A stretch of DNA of 64,000 bases, taken from assembly GCF_008704715.1 (NCBI RefSeq), contig NZ_CP023689.1, positions 9,486,001-9,550,000 of the forward strand. The letters run 5' to 3'. Below the pieces are notes generated by a model. It was not told the origin of the DNA, did no database searches, and was given only the letters and a program-made list of their open reading frames with translations. How positions within the stretch are numbered: position 1 is the stretch's first letter; every line of letters starts with the position of its first letter. Positions 32,673 to 41,152 of the stretch are shown here, one piece after another. Source of the stretch: Streptomyces chartreusis. GTDB taxonomy: Bacteria > Actinomycetota > Actinomycetes > Streptomycetales > Streptomycetaceae. The translations under genes were made by a program, and so were the position numbers.

Positions 32673-33875
32673 CTAGCTCCTGGTGACGTCCTTCACGAAC
32701 ACGATCCCGTCGATGGCGTTCAGGTGGGCCGGGTCGAGGGCGGCGTACCCGAACCAGGGGGATACGCGAGGCGCGGGCGATGAGTCGCCGAGGGTGGGGG
32801 CCAACCGGGCGGGGTCGATGACCGAGCTCTGCTGCGGGAGGGCGTAGAGCATCCCTTCAAAGGTGTCCGGCGGGGGAGTGTCGACGCCGCGGTGTCGGAT
32901 CGTGCCGAGGGCCGTGGCCACGAAGGCGTAGTCCGCGCCGAGTCGGGCGTTCACCAGCGCGCCGGCGCTCCACCACTCCAGCCGGTCTCCGCCCATCCGC
33001 ATCGAGCTCTTCTCCCGCTGGAGGTGGCCGTTGTGGGCGTGGACGAACACGGGTCCACGGTCGGCGAGGGCGAGGAGGTTCCGGGCCATCATCTGGTCCC
33101 GCACGCTCACCAGCCGGGTCAGGCGGGCCGGCGAGGAGTCCGCCATCCAGTGGTGGTAGCGCAGCAGACCGTTCGCGGTGCGGGCGTACAGGCGGGCCCG
33201 ATCCCATTCCTCGGCCGTGGACTCCGCGAGCAGGTGCGGCATCTGCTCGTCGAGCAGTGCCGCCAGATCGTCGGCGAGCACGCGCAGCTCACCGGCCTCC
33301 GCCGATCGGCCGGTGGACCGGGAGGGGTCCATCATCGCGGCGGGCTCGGTCCAACGGTCGTCGGCGCCGAGCAGGCGGTCGAGCGCGTCCGCGGTGCAGG
33401 GCAGCAGGCTCGTGTCCACCCGGGCGGAGAGGTAGCCGTGGAGCGCGGTGAGGGCCTGCCGTGGGCTCGCCGCCGCCGTGATCTCCAGCGGGCCGTCGAA
33501 GCCGGCGAAGCGGAGCCGCTCGGACGCGGGGCGGCCGTCGTTGTAGTCACGCATCCAGCGCACGAGCTCGCGGTTGCCCGCGAAGGCGCCCCAGTCGTGG
33601 CTGATGCCGTGCGCCATGGCGTCGTCGAGGCTGCCGGTGCCCGAGGTGACGTAGTCGTCCACGACCAGCCCCATCAGGCAGTCGCTCTCGATCGCGATCG
33701 TCCGGTAGCCCTCCTGCTCGACCAACTGCCGGAAGAGGTCGTTGCGCAGTTCGAGCAGAGCGTCCTCGCCGTGAGTGGGCTCGCCCAGGGCGAGCAGCCG
33801 GGGTCGGGTCGGGACCAGCCTCATGACGGAGGCGGCGTCGACGGAATGGGCGGTGTCCTTGATGTCAGTCGCCAT
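32673..33875 (-). CDS. erythromycin esterase-like protein
   Basis: The protein has 400 residues from ATG 33875. It shows the erythromycin esterase family pattern: GEPTHGE (H and E of the catalytic centre) near residue 32, IAIESD, and VFVHAHNGHLQR around 285. True EreA/EreB enzymes hydrolyse the macrolide lactone; most chromosomal homologues act on unknown esters. No signal peptide is present, so it is cytosolic. The gene is divergent from a MerR-type regulator across only 58 bases containing a perfect inverted repeat, so a drug- or metabolite-induced switch is likely. Macrolide resistance is an inference, not shown by the sequence. Confidence 0.85.
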   Translation of the reverse strand: MATDIKDTAHSVDAASVMRLVPTRPRLLALGEPTHGEDALLELRNDLFRQLVEQEGYRTIAIESDCLMGLVVDDYVTSGTGSLDDAMAHGISHDWGAFAGNRELVRWMRDYNDGRPASERLRFAGFDGPLEITAAASPRQALTALHGYLSARVDTSLLPCTADALDRLLGADDRWTEPAAMMDPSRSTGRSAEAGELRVLADDLAALLDEQMPHLLAESTAEEWDRARLYARTANGLLRYHHWMADSSPARLTRLVSVRDQMMARNLLALADRGPVFVHAHNGHLQREKSSMRMGGDRLEWWSAGALVNARLGADYAFVATALGTIRHRGVDTPPPDTFEGMLYALPQQSSVIDPARLAPTLGDSSPAPRVSPWFGYAALDPAHLNAIDGIVFVKDVTRS

Positions 33876-33878
33876 GCC

Positions 33879-33896
33879 TTCAACGGTATCGTTGAA
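33879..33896. promoter_or_regulatory. perfect inverted repeat, likely MerR-type operator
   Basis: TTCAACG-GTAT-CGTTGAA is a perfect 7-bp inverted repeat between the divergent esterase and regulator genes. Related words (TTCGATTGAA, CTTCAA) lie nearby at about 33899-33908 and 33949. Dyads of this kind between -35 and -10 elements are typical MerR-family sites. Confidence 0.62.
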
Positions 33897-33933
33897 CCTT
33901 CGATTGAAACTTTGCCGCGATATCGTCGGTCTC

Positions 33934-34668
33934 ATGGGGCAAAACCTTCAAACCGGTGGTCGGCTCCGGCCGGTCGATCTGGCGCGCGGACACGGTCTGT
34001 CCACGCAGGCGGTCAGGAACTACGAGGAGGCCGGCATCCTCCCGTCCGCCGCGCGCACGCCCCACGGCTACCGGACCTACACCTCGCTCCACGCGAGGGC
34101 TCTGCGCGCGTTCCTCGCCCTGGTGCCGGGGCACGGCCATCAAACGGCGGCGTCGATCATGCGGGCCGTGAATGAGGGGCGCGTTGATCAGGCTCTCCAC
34201 CTCATCGACGAGAGCCATGTCCAGCTCCTCGACGATCGGCGGACCCTCCAGGCGGTGGAGAGCGCCTTGCGCGACCTGGAGCCCGAGTCCGGGGCCGATC
34301 CGGCAGCGGTGTCTGCGCCGGGCGGCACCTTCATCGGTCCCCTGGCGGAGGCGCTGGGGATCCGGCCCGCGACGCTGCGCAAATGGGAGCGCGCCGGACT
34401 GGTCCGCCCGCGGCGCGATCCGCAGACGGGGTACCGGGTCTACGACGAGGCGGACGTACGGGACGCCCGGTTGGCTCACCAACTCCGGCGAGGTGGCTAC
34501 CTGTTGGAGCACATCGCCCCGCTGATCGCCCAGGTGCGGGCGGCAGGAGGTCTGGAGCCGCTGGAGGCCGCGCTGTCGGACTGGCACGACCGGCTGTCCG
34601 CCCGCGGACGGGCGATGCTGACCGGGGCCGCGGAGCTGGAGGAGTACCTGCGGGAGTACGTGACTTGA
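33934..34668 (+). CDS. MerR-family regulator with two HTH modules
   Basis: The protein has 244 residues from ATG 33934. The first winged-helix module is at about 10-60 (LSTQAVRNYEEAGILP, GYRTYTS), and a second MerR-like module occurs at about 130-185 (GIRPATLRKWERAGLVRP, GYRVYDEADVRD). A helical segment lies between them. Duplicated HTH modules in one MerR chain are uncommon and would let one polypeptide contact both half-sites of a dyad or two sites. It is divergent from the erythromycin-esterase-like gene, and the inverted repeat at 33879-33896 is its likely operator. The ligand is unknown. Confidence 0.87.
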   Translation: MGQNLQTGGRLRPVDLARGHGLSTQAVRNYEEAGILPSAARTPHGYRTYTSLHARALRAFLALVPGHGHQTAASIMRAVNEGRVDQALHLIDESHVQLLDDRRTLQAVESALRDLEPESGADPAAVSAPGGTFIGPLAEALGIRPATLRKWERAGLVRPRRDPQTGYRVYDEADVRDARLAHQLRRGGYLLEHIAPLIAQVRAAGGLEPLEAALSDWHDRLSARGRAMLTGAAELEEYLREYVT

Positions 34669-35032
34669 AATCGGCCCTATGGCCCACGATTTGACCGGTC
34701 CAAACCATTGGCAGTCGCATCGGCGGAGCCCGGCAGTCCGGTGAAACGGTGCTTCCGGCTCCCGCCTGGGCGGCTGAGTCCGAGGCGATGCCCGAGGGCG
34801 TTCGTGATCCATCGTCGAGCACACGGTCGAGCGGGATTCAGCCGTCCCGACGCACCTGCGCTTTTGCGTCAGGTTCCGCTGCAAGTGCACGAAAGTTCCA
34901 CGGATACATCACTATTTGACGCGACGAATGCGTCGACGACCGGTCTCTGAGGGGGAAGCCGGCGTCACGCGTGGGGGTGCGTCCGCTCGACGGAGCAGTG
35001 CTCACCCCTGCCCGGGGAGGGAACAGCACCGC
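34669..35032 (+). other. leader region before the exopolysaccharide genes
   Basis: No confident gene is visible here. The region probably carries the promoter of the downstream operon. A nested stem-loop lies at 34974-35008: GGGGTG pairs with CACCCC, and inside it TCCG pairs with CGGA. A GGAGGG follows at 35016. I could not match this to a known riboswitch class. Confidence 0.45.
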
Positions 35033-35314
35033 ATGAAGCGGACCTTACGCACCACTTCGCTGACGACGGACGCGCTCATAGCCGCCGAACCGGCCGCCGA
35101 CGGAACGCCGTACGCCGGGACAGACCTGACCCGATCCGACCGCTCCGTGTCCGGGTGGACCCCGGCCGCCACAGCGCTCACCTTCACCCTGCCGCAGTCC
35201 GCGGCATCCTCCACGGCCGCCGGCTCGGGCTCTTCCGCGCCGGCCGGCGACCCGGCACCGGACGCCCGTGTGCCCGAGGGCGGCGCCGAGCCCGTCTCTC
35301 CCGCGGGGAGCTGA
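35033..35314 (+). CDS. possible small Ser/Ala-rich protein before pelF-like gene
   Basis: A 93-residue frame from ATG 35033 is rich in Ala, Ser, Thr and Pro, with no recognisable domain, TM helix or clear signal peptide. A GGAGGG lies 12 bases upstream, a little far. Codon use is acceptable for the genome, and the frame ends 89 bases before the glycosyltransferase gene. It could be a small operon-leading protein or chance; I do not recognise a family. Confidence 0.3.
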   Translation: MKRTLRTTSLTTDALIAAEPAADGTPYAGTDLTRSDRSVSGWTPAATALTFTLPQSAASSTAAGSGSSAPAGDPAPDARVPEGGAEPVSPAGS

Positions 35315-35403
35315 CCGGACGTACCGGCAGCGAGGTCCTGACCGCGCCTTCTTGCGCGTCGGGTCCTGCATTCCTCCCCACACCTCGGCCGTGGAGCACA
35401 TCA

Positions 35404-36915
35404 ATGCACGTTCATCACGGCGCGCGACGCAATGCCGCCGCGCGCGTCACCCTGCTCACCGAAGGCACCTACCCGCACAGTCACGGGGGTGTGAGCGTCT
35501 GGTGCGACCAACTCGTCACCGGCATGTCGGACATCGAGTTCGACGTCGTCGCCGTCACCGGCACCGGACGGGAACCCACCGTGTGGGACCTTCCTGACCA
35601 TGTCCGCAGCGTCCTGTCGGTCCCCATGTGGGGCGCCGCTCCCGAGGGCCGTCCACCGCGCGGCCGGTCGCGCAGGCAACTCGCGGATGTCTACGAGCGG
35701 TTCCTGACCGCGCTCGTGGACCCCGGCGCCGAGGACGGCTTCGCACCCGCCCTGTACGCCCTGGCACGCGCCGCGGCGGACGGCGAGCTCAGCTCTTTCC
35801 TGCGGGGCCACACGGCGATAGCGATCCTTACCGCCGTATGGAGGCGACCCGGGCTGGCGGTGCGTGAGGCGCGGCCTACGCTGCACGATGCGCTCACCGC
35901 CACCGCCCTGCTCGAACACGCCCTGCGTCCGCTGGCCGCGCCGCCACCGCAGCACGGCGTCGCGCATGCCGTCAGCGGCGGCGTCGCAGTCCTGCCGGGG
36001 CTCGCGGCACGGGAGCGGTACGAGGTTCCGCTGCTCCTCACCGAGCACGGCGTCTACCTGCGCGAGCGCTACCTCGGCTATCGCACCGCGCCGTACCGCT
36101 GGCCGGTGAAGGCGGTGGTGCTCGGCTTCTTCCGGCTGCTGGCGGAGGAGAGTTACCGCCAGGCGGCCCTGATCACCCCCGGCAACCGCTACAACCGGCT
36201 GTGGGAGGAACAGGGCGGCGCCGACCCGGAGTCCATCCGCACCGTCTACAACGGCGTCGACCCCGCCGCGTTCCCACCTGCCGGGCCCGAGCCGGAGTCG
36301 CTCACGCTGAGCTGGGCCGGGCGGGTCGACCCGATTAAGGACCTGGAGACCCTGATCCGCGCCTTCGCCCTCGTCCGCCGGCAACTCCCCGACGTGCGGC
36401 TGAGGTTGTTCGGAGGCACCCCTCGGGGCGGCGAGGCGTACCGGGAACGCTGTGAGGCCCTGGCCGCCGAGCTGGGGCACGGGGACGCCGTGACCTTCGA
36501 GGGGCGCGTCGACGACATCAAGGACGCCTACGCGGCGGGGAACGTGGTGATGCTGTCGAGCATCAGCGAAGGCTTCCCGTTCACCCTCATCGAGGCCATG
36601 TCGTGCGGCCGGGCGACCGTGTCCACGGACGTGGGCGGCGTGCGCGAGGCCGTCGGCGACACCGGGCTCGTGGTGCCGCCGCGCGACCCCGCCGCCATGG
36701 CCGCCGCTGCGCTGGAGCTGCTGGGCGATCCCGAGCGGCGCCGCGCCATGGGGGAGGCGGCACGGCTGCGCGTCATCGAACAGTTCACCCTGCGCCAGAC
36801 CATCGACACGTTCCGCGCCATTTACCACGAACTGGCGGTAGGGAAGCCCGAGTCGGCCGCCAGAGTCGTGCTGCCCTCTCCGGCGGTCAGCGGCACGGGG
36901 AGCCTGACCGGATGA
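35404..36915 (+). CDS. GT4-type glycosyltransferase, PelF-like
   Basis: The protein has 503 residues from ATG 35404. The N-terminus (RVTLLTEGTYPHSHGGVSVWC) and the long insertion before the second Rossmann domain are the pattern of PelF-type enzymes (DUF3492 plus glycosyltransferase group 1). In the C-terminal half, WAGRVDPIKDLETLI and the EX7E signature (E389 to E397 within SEGFPFTLIEAMS) mark a retaining GT-B donor site. PelF polymerises the Pel polysaccharide from a UDP-sugar in the cytosol. The stop overlaps the next start by ATGA (36912-36915), so it is coupled to a polytopic membrane protein. The exact sugar is inferred, not seen. Confidence 0.85.
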   Translation: MHVHHGARRNAAARVTLLTEGTYPHSHGGVSVWCDQLVTGMSDIEFDVVAVTGTGREPTVWDLPDHVRSVLSVPMWGAAPEGRPPRGRSRRQLADVYERFLTALVDPGAEDGFAPALYALARAAADGELSSFLRGHTAIAILTAVWRRPGLAVREARPTLHDALTATALLEHALRPLAAPPPQHGVAHAVSGGVAVLPGLAARERYEVPLLLTEHGVYLRERYLGYRTAPYRWPVKAVVLGFFRLLAEESYRQAALITPGNRYNRLWEEQGGADPESIRTVYNGVDPAAFPPAGPEPESLTLSWAGRVDPIKDLETLIRAFALVRRQLPDVRLRLFGGTPRGGEAYRERCEALAAELGHGDAVTFEGRVDDIKDAYAAGNVVMLSSISEGFPFTLIEAMSCGRATVSTDVGGVREAVGDTGLVVPPRDPAAMAAAALELLGDPERRRAMGEAARLRVIEQFTLRQTIDTFRAIYHELAVGKPESAARVVLPSPAVSGTGSLTG

Positions 36916-38312
36916 GCGGTCCCCTGTCCCTCGAGCCCGGTGGCGTCGAGGCGGACACGCTTGCGCTGCGGCTGGCCGCACCTCGCCCGCGACGGGCCCC
37001 GGACGACGCCATGCCCGCGAAACGGCCGCCTGGGCGGAGGCCCCAGGAGGAGGCGGTCAGCACGCTGGCCGCGGGGCTCGCCGACTCCATAGCTCCCGCC
37101 GTCCATCCCTACGAGGTGGCGGCACTGTTGGAGGCGGAGGGCCTGTCCGCCTCGATGATCAAGGAACGGTACGGGCATCCGAACCTCTTCTCGCTGGCGA
37201 CCGCGCTGTACGAGAGGGTGCCGCGGACGTTCCCCGAGCCGCCGCCGGCGACCGACCTCTGGCGGCCCGACACCCTGCGCTGCCTGCTGCGCGGCGCATT
37301 GTTCGCGCTGCCCGCACTGGCGTACCTGCTCACCGCACCGCTGTGGCCGCTCATCCGGCACGCTCCCGTGCTGATCGTGGCGGGCATCGCCTCCTGGGCG
37401 TGGGGGCAGGCGCTCGGCCACCGCGCGCACCTGCGGCTGGTGGCGGGACGGCGCGACGCGTCCGGCACCCTGCTGTCCGGGTCCCTGCTGGGCGCCGCGG
37501 TCGCGACGTCGCTCGCCGTGCTGCCCGCCGACAGCGCCTTGGCCGTCGGGGCGGCGGCCGCCCAGTCCCTGTACCTGGCGGCCGCGAGTGTGCTGCTGGT
37601 TCTGGCCCGGGAACGGCTGCTGCTGGCCGCGCTCAGCCCACTGATCGCCGGTGCCGTGGCACTGCCCTGGTGGGAGCCGGGGCCGGAACTGCGGGCCGGG
37701 CTGCCCGTGTTGGCACTCCTGGCGACATTGCTGGCCGCCGGCCTCGTCCTGAGGGTGGGCCGCTCCGGCCCGGCGGCATCCGGCGCCGCGCGGCCGAGGC
37801 TGCTCGCGTCCCTGCCGTACGGCTTGTTCGGGCTGGCCGCCGCGGTGCTCGTCATGCTGGAGGGGCGCAGGCAGCCGTACATGGTGATCGCCCTGACCCT
37901 GAGCATGGGCCCCGCCGAGTGGCTGCTGTACCGCTACCGCGGCTGGTCGGTCGCGGCACTGCGGGCCAGCGCGACCCCGGCCGGGTTCATGCTGCGTTCG
38001 GCCGCGGTCCTCGGCCTGTGCCTGGCCGCCTACCTGCTGCTGTTGCTGCCGGCCGCCCTGCTCACCGGCTCCGGTCCAGCCGCACCGCTGCTGCTCGCAG
38101 CCGTCCTGTGGACCGCCCTGCTGCTCCAGGCGTTCGGGGTCGCCTGGCCACCCGCCGTGCTCTGCCTCGCCGCCGCCGGCGCGGCCGCCGCGGTCACCCT
38201 GCCGGAGCTGCCACCAGAACCGGCCGTACTGCCTGCCGCCTGCGCCGTCACCGCCGTCTGCCTCATGGCCTGCGCGATACACCGCCTCGGCCGGCCCTCC
38301 CCGCACGCCTGA
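36912..38312 (+). CDS. polytopic membrane protein, possible polysaccharide transporter
   Basis: The protein has 466 residues from ATG 36912, overlapping the glycosyltransferase stop by four bases. The first ~120 residues are cytosolic and include ALLEAEGLSASMIKERYG, a motif I have seen at the N-terminus of Streptomyces membrane proteins. About eleven or twelve hydrophobic helices follow to the C-terminus. Pel operons pair the glycosyltransferase PelF with PelG, a 12-TM flippase-like protein; topology and position suggest the same role here, but sequence similarity to PelG is not obvious to me. Alternative: an unrelated membrane regulator of polymer export. Confidence 0.72.
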   Translation: MSGPLSLEPGGVEADTLALRLAAPRPRRAPDDAMPAKRPPGRRPQEEAVSTLAAGLADSIAPAVHPYEVAALLEAEGLSASMIKERYGHPNLFSLATALYERVPRTFPEPPPATDLWRPDTLRCLLRGALFALPALAYLLTAPLWPLIRHAPVLIVAGIASWAWGQALGHRAHLRLVAGRRDASGTLLSGSLLGAAVATSLAVLPADSALAVGAAAAQSLYLAAASVLLVLARERLLLAALSPLIAGAVALPWWEPGPELRAGLPVLALLATLLAAGLVLRVGRSGPAASGAARPRLLASLPYGLFGLAAAVLVMLEGRRQPYMVIALTLSMGPAEWLLYRYRGWSVAALRASATPAGFMLRSAAVLGLCLAAYLLLLLPAALLTGSGPAAPLLLAAVLWTALLLQAFGVAWPPAVLCLAAAGAAAAVTLPELPPEPAVLPAACAVTAVCLMACAIHRLGRPSPHA

Positions 38313-38322
38313 CCCCGCGAAC

Positions 38323-38420
38323 ACCTCCGAACGGGCCACAAGCCCCACTGGCACGCCCGACCACAGGGGTGACCTCCGGACGGGCCACACCTGTTCGTCC
38401 GCCCGACCACGCCCACGATC
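38323..38420. repeat. two imperfect 49-bp tandem repeats
   Basis: ACCTCCGAACGGGCCACA (38323-38340) recurs with one mismatch at 38372-38389, offset 49 bases, and both copies are followed by GCCCGACCAC about 14 bases later. The repeats fill the gap before the SDR gene and may be duplicated regulator-binding sites. Confidence 0.6.
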
Positions 38421-38494
38421 CCGACAGGACCGCCGGCCGGCACCGCTCGGTGCAGGGTCTCCGACCTGTCAACGCCTATGAAAGGAACCATGAG

Positions 38495-39496
38495 TTGACC
38501 TCCGCACCACTCGCCGCCGTCACCGGAGCCGAAGGCTTCATCGGCTCGCATCTCACCGAGGCGCTCGTCGCCTCCGGCCACCGCGTCAGGGCCATGGCCC
38601 AGTACAACTCGTTCTCCTCCTACGGGTGGCTGGAGACCCTGCCCGCCGACGTCCTGGACCAGGTGGAGATCGTCCTCGGCGACGTACGCGACCCGGGCTC
38701 GGTGCGCGGCCTGCTCGACGGCGCCGACTGCGCCTACCACCTCGCCGCGCTCATCGCGATCCCGTACTCCTACCAGGCCCCGCACAGCTACGTGGACACC
38801 AACGTCACCGGCACGCTCAACGTCCTGGAAGCGGTGCGCTCGCTGGAGATCCCGCGCCTGGTGCACACCTCCACCAGCGAGACGTACGGCACCGCGCAGA
38901 CCGTACCGATCACCGAGGACCACCCCATCAACACGCAGTCGCCGTACGCCGCTTCGAAGGCGGGCGGCGACCGGCTGGCCGACAGCTACCACGCCAGCTT
39001 CGGCACACCCGTGGTGACGCTGCGCCCGTTCAACACCTTCGGCCCGCGCCAGTCGATGCGCGCGGTGATCCCCACCGTGATCGGCCAGGTGGCGGCCGGG
39101 CAGCGCACCATCACGCTCGGCGACCTGCGCCCCACCCGGGACTTCACCTTCGTCGAGGACACCGCGAAGGCGTTCCTCGCCGTCGGTACCGCGCCCGCGG
39201 ACCGGGTGGTGGGCCGCACCTTCAACGCCGGGACCGGAGGCGAGATCTCCGTCGGTGACCTGGTCGCCCTGATCGGCAAGGTCATGGACGCGCCGCTCGA
39301 CGTCCGTGAGGACTCCGCGCGCATGAGGCCCGCGGCCTCCGAGGTGATGCGGCTCGTCGCCGACGCCACCCGGCTGACCACGGCGACCGGCTGGCGGCCC
39401 GGCAGCACGCTGGAGGAAGGGCTCGCGCGCACCGCGCGGTGGTTCACCGACCCCGTCAACCTGGCCCGCTACAAGACCGGCATCTACAACATCTGA
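38495..39496 (+). CDS. NAD-dependent SDR epimerase/dehydratase
   Basis: The protein has 333 residues. I choose TTG 38495: GAAAGGA lies 8 bases upstream, and the protein then starts TSAPLAAVTGAEGFIGSHL with the dinucleotide motif GAEGFIG directly at the N-terminus, as in the family. The catalytic YAASK (Tyr-x3-Lys) and preceding STSETYGT are intact, as are RPFNTFGPRQ and the later DFTFVEDTA. It is an extended SDR acting on nucleotide sugars (dehydratase or 4-epimerase type). Next to a sugar nucleotidyltransferase and a PelF-like enzyme, it probably makes the polymer's precursor. The substrate cannot be told from sequence. Confidence 0.87.
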   Translation: MTSAPLAAVTGAEGFIGSHLTEALVASGHRVRAMAQYNSFSSYGWLETLPADVLDQVEIVLGDVRDPGSVRGLLDGADCAYHLAALIAIPYSYQAPHSYVDTNVTGTLNVLEAVRSLEIPRLVHTSTSETYGTAQTVPITEDHPINTQSPYAASKAGGDRLADSYHASFGTPVVTLRPFNTFGPRQSMRAVIPTVIGQVAAGQRTITLGDLRPTRDFTFVEDTAKAFLAVGTAPADRVVGRTFNAGTGGEISVGDLVALIGKVMDAPLDVREDSARMRPAASEVMRLVADATRLTTATGWRPGSTLEEGLARTARWFTDPVNLARYKTGIYNI

Positions 39497-39527
39497 CCCG
39501 ACCGGCACGTACCGCAGGAGGTATGCC

Positions 39528-40241
39528 ATGCACGCAGTGATCCTGGCCGGCGGGAAGGGCGTGAGGCTGCGGCCGTACACGACCGCGCTGCCCAAGCCGC
39601 TCGTCCCCATCGGCGACCAGCACGCGATCCTGGAGATCGTGCTGCGTCAGCTGTCCACGTCCGGCTTCACCCGCTGCACCATCGCCATCGGGCATCTGGG
39701 CGAGATCATCCGCGCCTACGTCGGCGACGGGACCCAGTGGGGCCTGAGCGTCGACTACGCCACCGAGGACAGCCCGCTGGGCACCATGGGTCCGCTGCTG
39801 ACCCTGCGCGACCGGCTCCCCGAGCACTTCCTCGTCATGAACGGCGACGTCCTCACCGACCTCGACTACGCCGACGTGCTGCGCACGCACGAGGCGTCGG
39901 GCACGCCCCTGACCATCGCCACGTACGCCCGCAAGGTGCACATCGACTTCGGGGTGCTGACCACCGACGCCAGCCGGGTCGTCGCCTTCACCGAGAAGCC
40001 CAGCATCGACTACCGGGTCTCCATGGGCGTCTACGGCGTCTCGCGGACCACCCTCGACCACTACACCCCCGGACTCCCGCTCGGCTTCGACGAGCTGGTG
40101 ATGGACCTGCTCGCCGCCGAACGTCCCCCGCAAGCCTACGAGTTCGACGGGTACTGGCTCGACATCGGCCGTCCCGACGACTACGACCGGGCCAACGCGG
40201 AGTTCACCAGCCGCAAGTCGCTCCTGCTCAAGGGGGCCTGA
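39528..40241 (+). CDS. sugar-1-phosphate nucleotidyltransferase
   Basis: The protein has 237 residues from ATG 39528 with a strong CAGGAGGT upstream. The signature LAGGKGVRLRPYT and the lysine in LPKPLVPIGD are those of RmlA/GlmU/GMP-type nucleotidyltransferases, and VMNGDVLTDLDY contains the metal-binding Asp. It lacks the extra C-terminal hexapeptide domain, so it is a compact NDP-sugar synthase. It sits in a run of closely spaced genes making an exopolysaccharide, between two SDR enzymes. It converts a sugar-1-phosphate and NTP to NDP-sugar; which sugar (glucose, mannose or a hexosamine) is not visible. Confidence 0.88.
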   Translation: MHAVILAGGKGVRLRPYTTALPKPLVPIGDQHAILEIVLRQLSTSGFTRCTIAIGHLGEIIRAYVGDGTQWGLSVDYATEDSPLGTMGPLLTLRDRLPEHFLVMNGDVLTDLDYADVLRTHEASGTPLTIATYARKVHIDFGVLTTDASRVVAFTEKPSIDYRVSMGVYGVSRTTLDHYTPGLPLGFDELVMDLLAAERPPQAYEFDGYWLDIGRPDDYDRANAEFTSRKSLLLKGA

Positions 40242-40249
40242 GGAGAACC

Positions 40250-41152
40250 ATGCACATCCTCGTACTCGGCAACACCGGCTACCTGGGCGCACATGTCGCC
40301 GAGCACCTGCGCGCCCTGCCGGACGTGCGCGTCCTCGTCGCCGGCCGCTCGCCCGCCGCCGACATCACCGTGGACCTCGCCACCGACAGCCCGCGGGACC
40401 TGGCGGCCCTGCTGGCCGAGGCCGCGCCCGACGCCGTCGTCAACTGCGCGGGCGCGACCGGCGGCGACGCCGTCACCCTCGCGGAGGTGAACGCCCGCGG
40501 CCCCGCCGTGCTGTGCGCGGCGCTGCGGCTGGCGGCGCCGGGAGCCCGCCTGGTCCATCTGGGCTCGGCCGCCGAGTACGGGCCCACCGAACCCGGCATG
40601 CGGGTCACGGAGTCGGCCGCGACCCGGCCGGCCGGCCCGTACGGCGCGACCAAACTGGCCGGCACGGTGGCGGTCACCGCGTCAGGGCTGGACGCGACGG
40701 TGCTCAGGGTGGGGAATCCGGTGGGCGCGGGGGCCCCGCCCACCGGGCTGCCCGGCCGGGTCGCCCGTCTGCTCGCCGACGCCGGACCCGACCCGGACGC
40801 GGAACTGCGGCTCGGCGACCTGTCCGCCCACCGCGACTTCGTGGACGCCCGCGACGTGGCACGGGCGGCCCGACTGGCGGTCACGGCCGCAGGGCCGCTG
40901 CCGCCCGTGCTGAACATCGGCGGCGGCGACGCCCGCCCCGTCCGCGATCTCGTGCGCCTGCTGGCGGAGGCGGCCGGCTTCCGGGGCCGGATCATCGAGG
41001 CGGGGTCCGGCGGATCCGCCCGGTCCGCGCAGGTGTCGTGGCAGTGCTCGGACATCACCGCAGCCCGCGACGCCCTCGGCTGGACGCCGACGCACACCCT
41101 CGACGCGTCGGTGGCAGCGCTCCGGGCCGCCGAGGGGGTACCCGCGCGGTGA
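40250..41152 (+). CDS. NAD-dependent SDR sugar epimerase/reductase
   Basis: The protein has 300 residues from ATG 40250 with GAGGAGAACC upstream. The N-terminal motif GNTGYLGAH, then VNCAGATGGD, LGSAAEYGP and YGATK (catalytic Tyr and Lys) make it an extended SDR; RDFVDARDVARA is the usual cofactor-side signature. It is the second SDR of the operon, only 8 bases from the nucleotidyltransferase, and probably modifies the same NDP-sugar. Its stop overlaps the next start (GTGA at 41149-41152). Confidence 0.87.
   Translation: MHILVLGNTGYLGAHVAEHLRALPDVRVLVAGRSPAADITVDLATDSPRDLAALLAEAAPDAVVNCAGATGGDAVTLAEVNARGPAVLCAALRLAAPGARLVHLGSAAEYGPTEPGMRVTESAATRPAGPYGATKLAGTVAVTASGLDATVLRVGNPVGAGAPPTGLPGRVARLLADAGPDPDAELRLGDLSAHRDFVDARDVARAARLAVTAAGPLPPVLNIGGGDARPVRDLVRLLAEAAGFRGRIIEAGSGGSARSAQVSWQCSDITAARDALGWTPTHTLDASVAALRAAEGVPAR

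Noticed and set aside
34940..35030. Possible c-di-GMP or c-di-AMP riboswitch in the leader of the polysaccharide genes
   Set aside because: A nested stem is present, but I could not match the conserved core of either class, so only the hairpin is reported.
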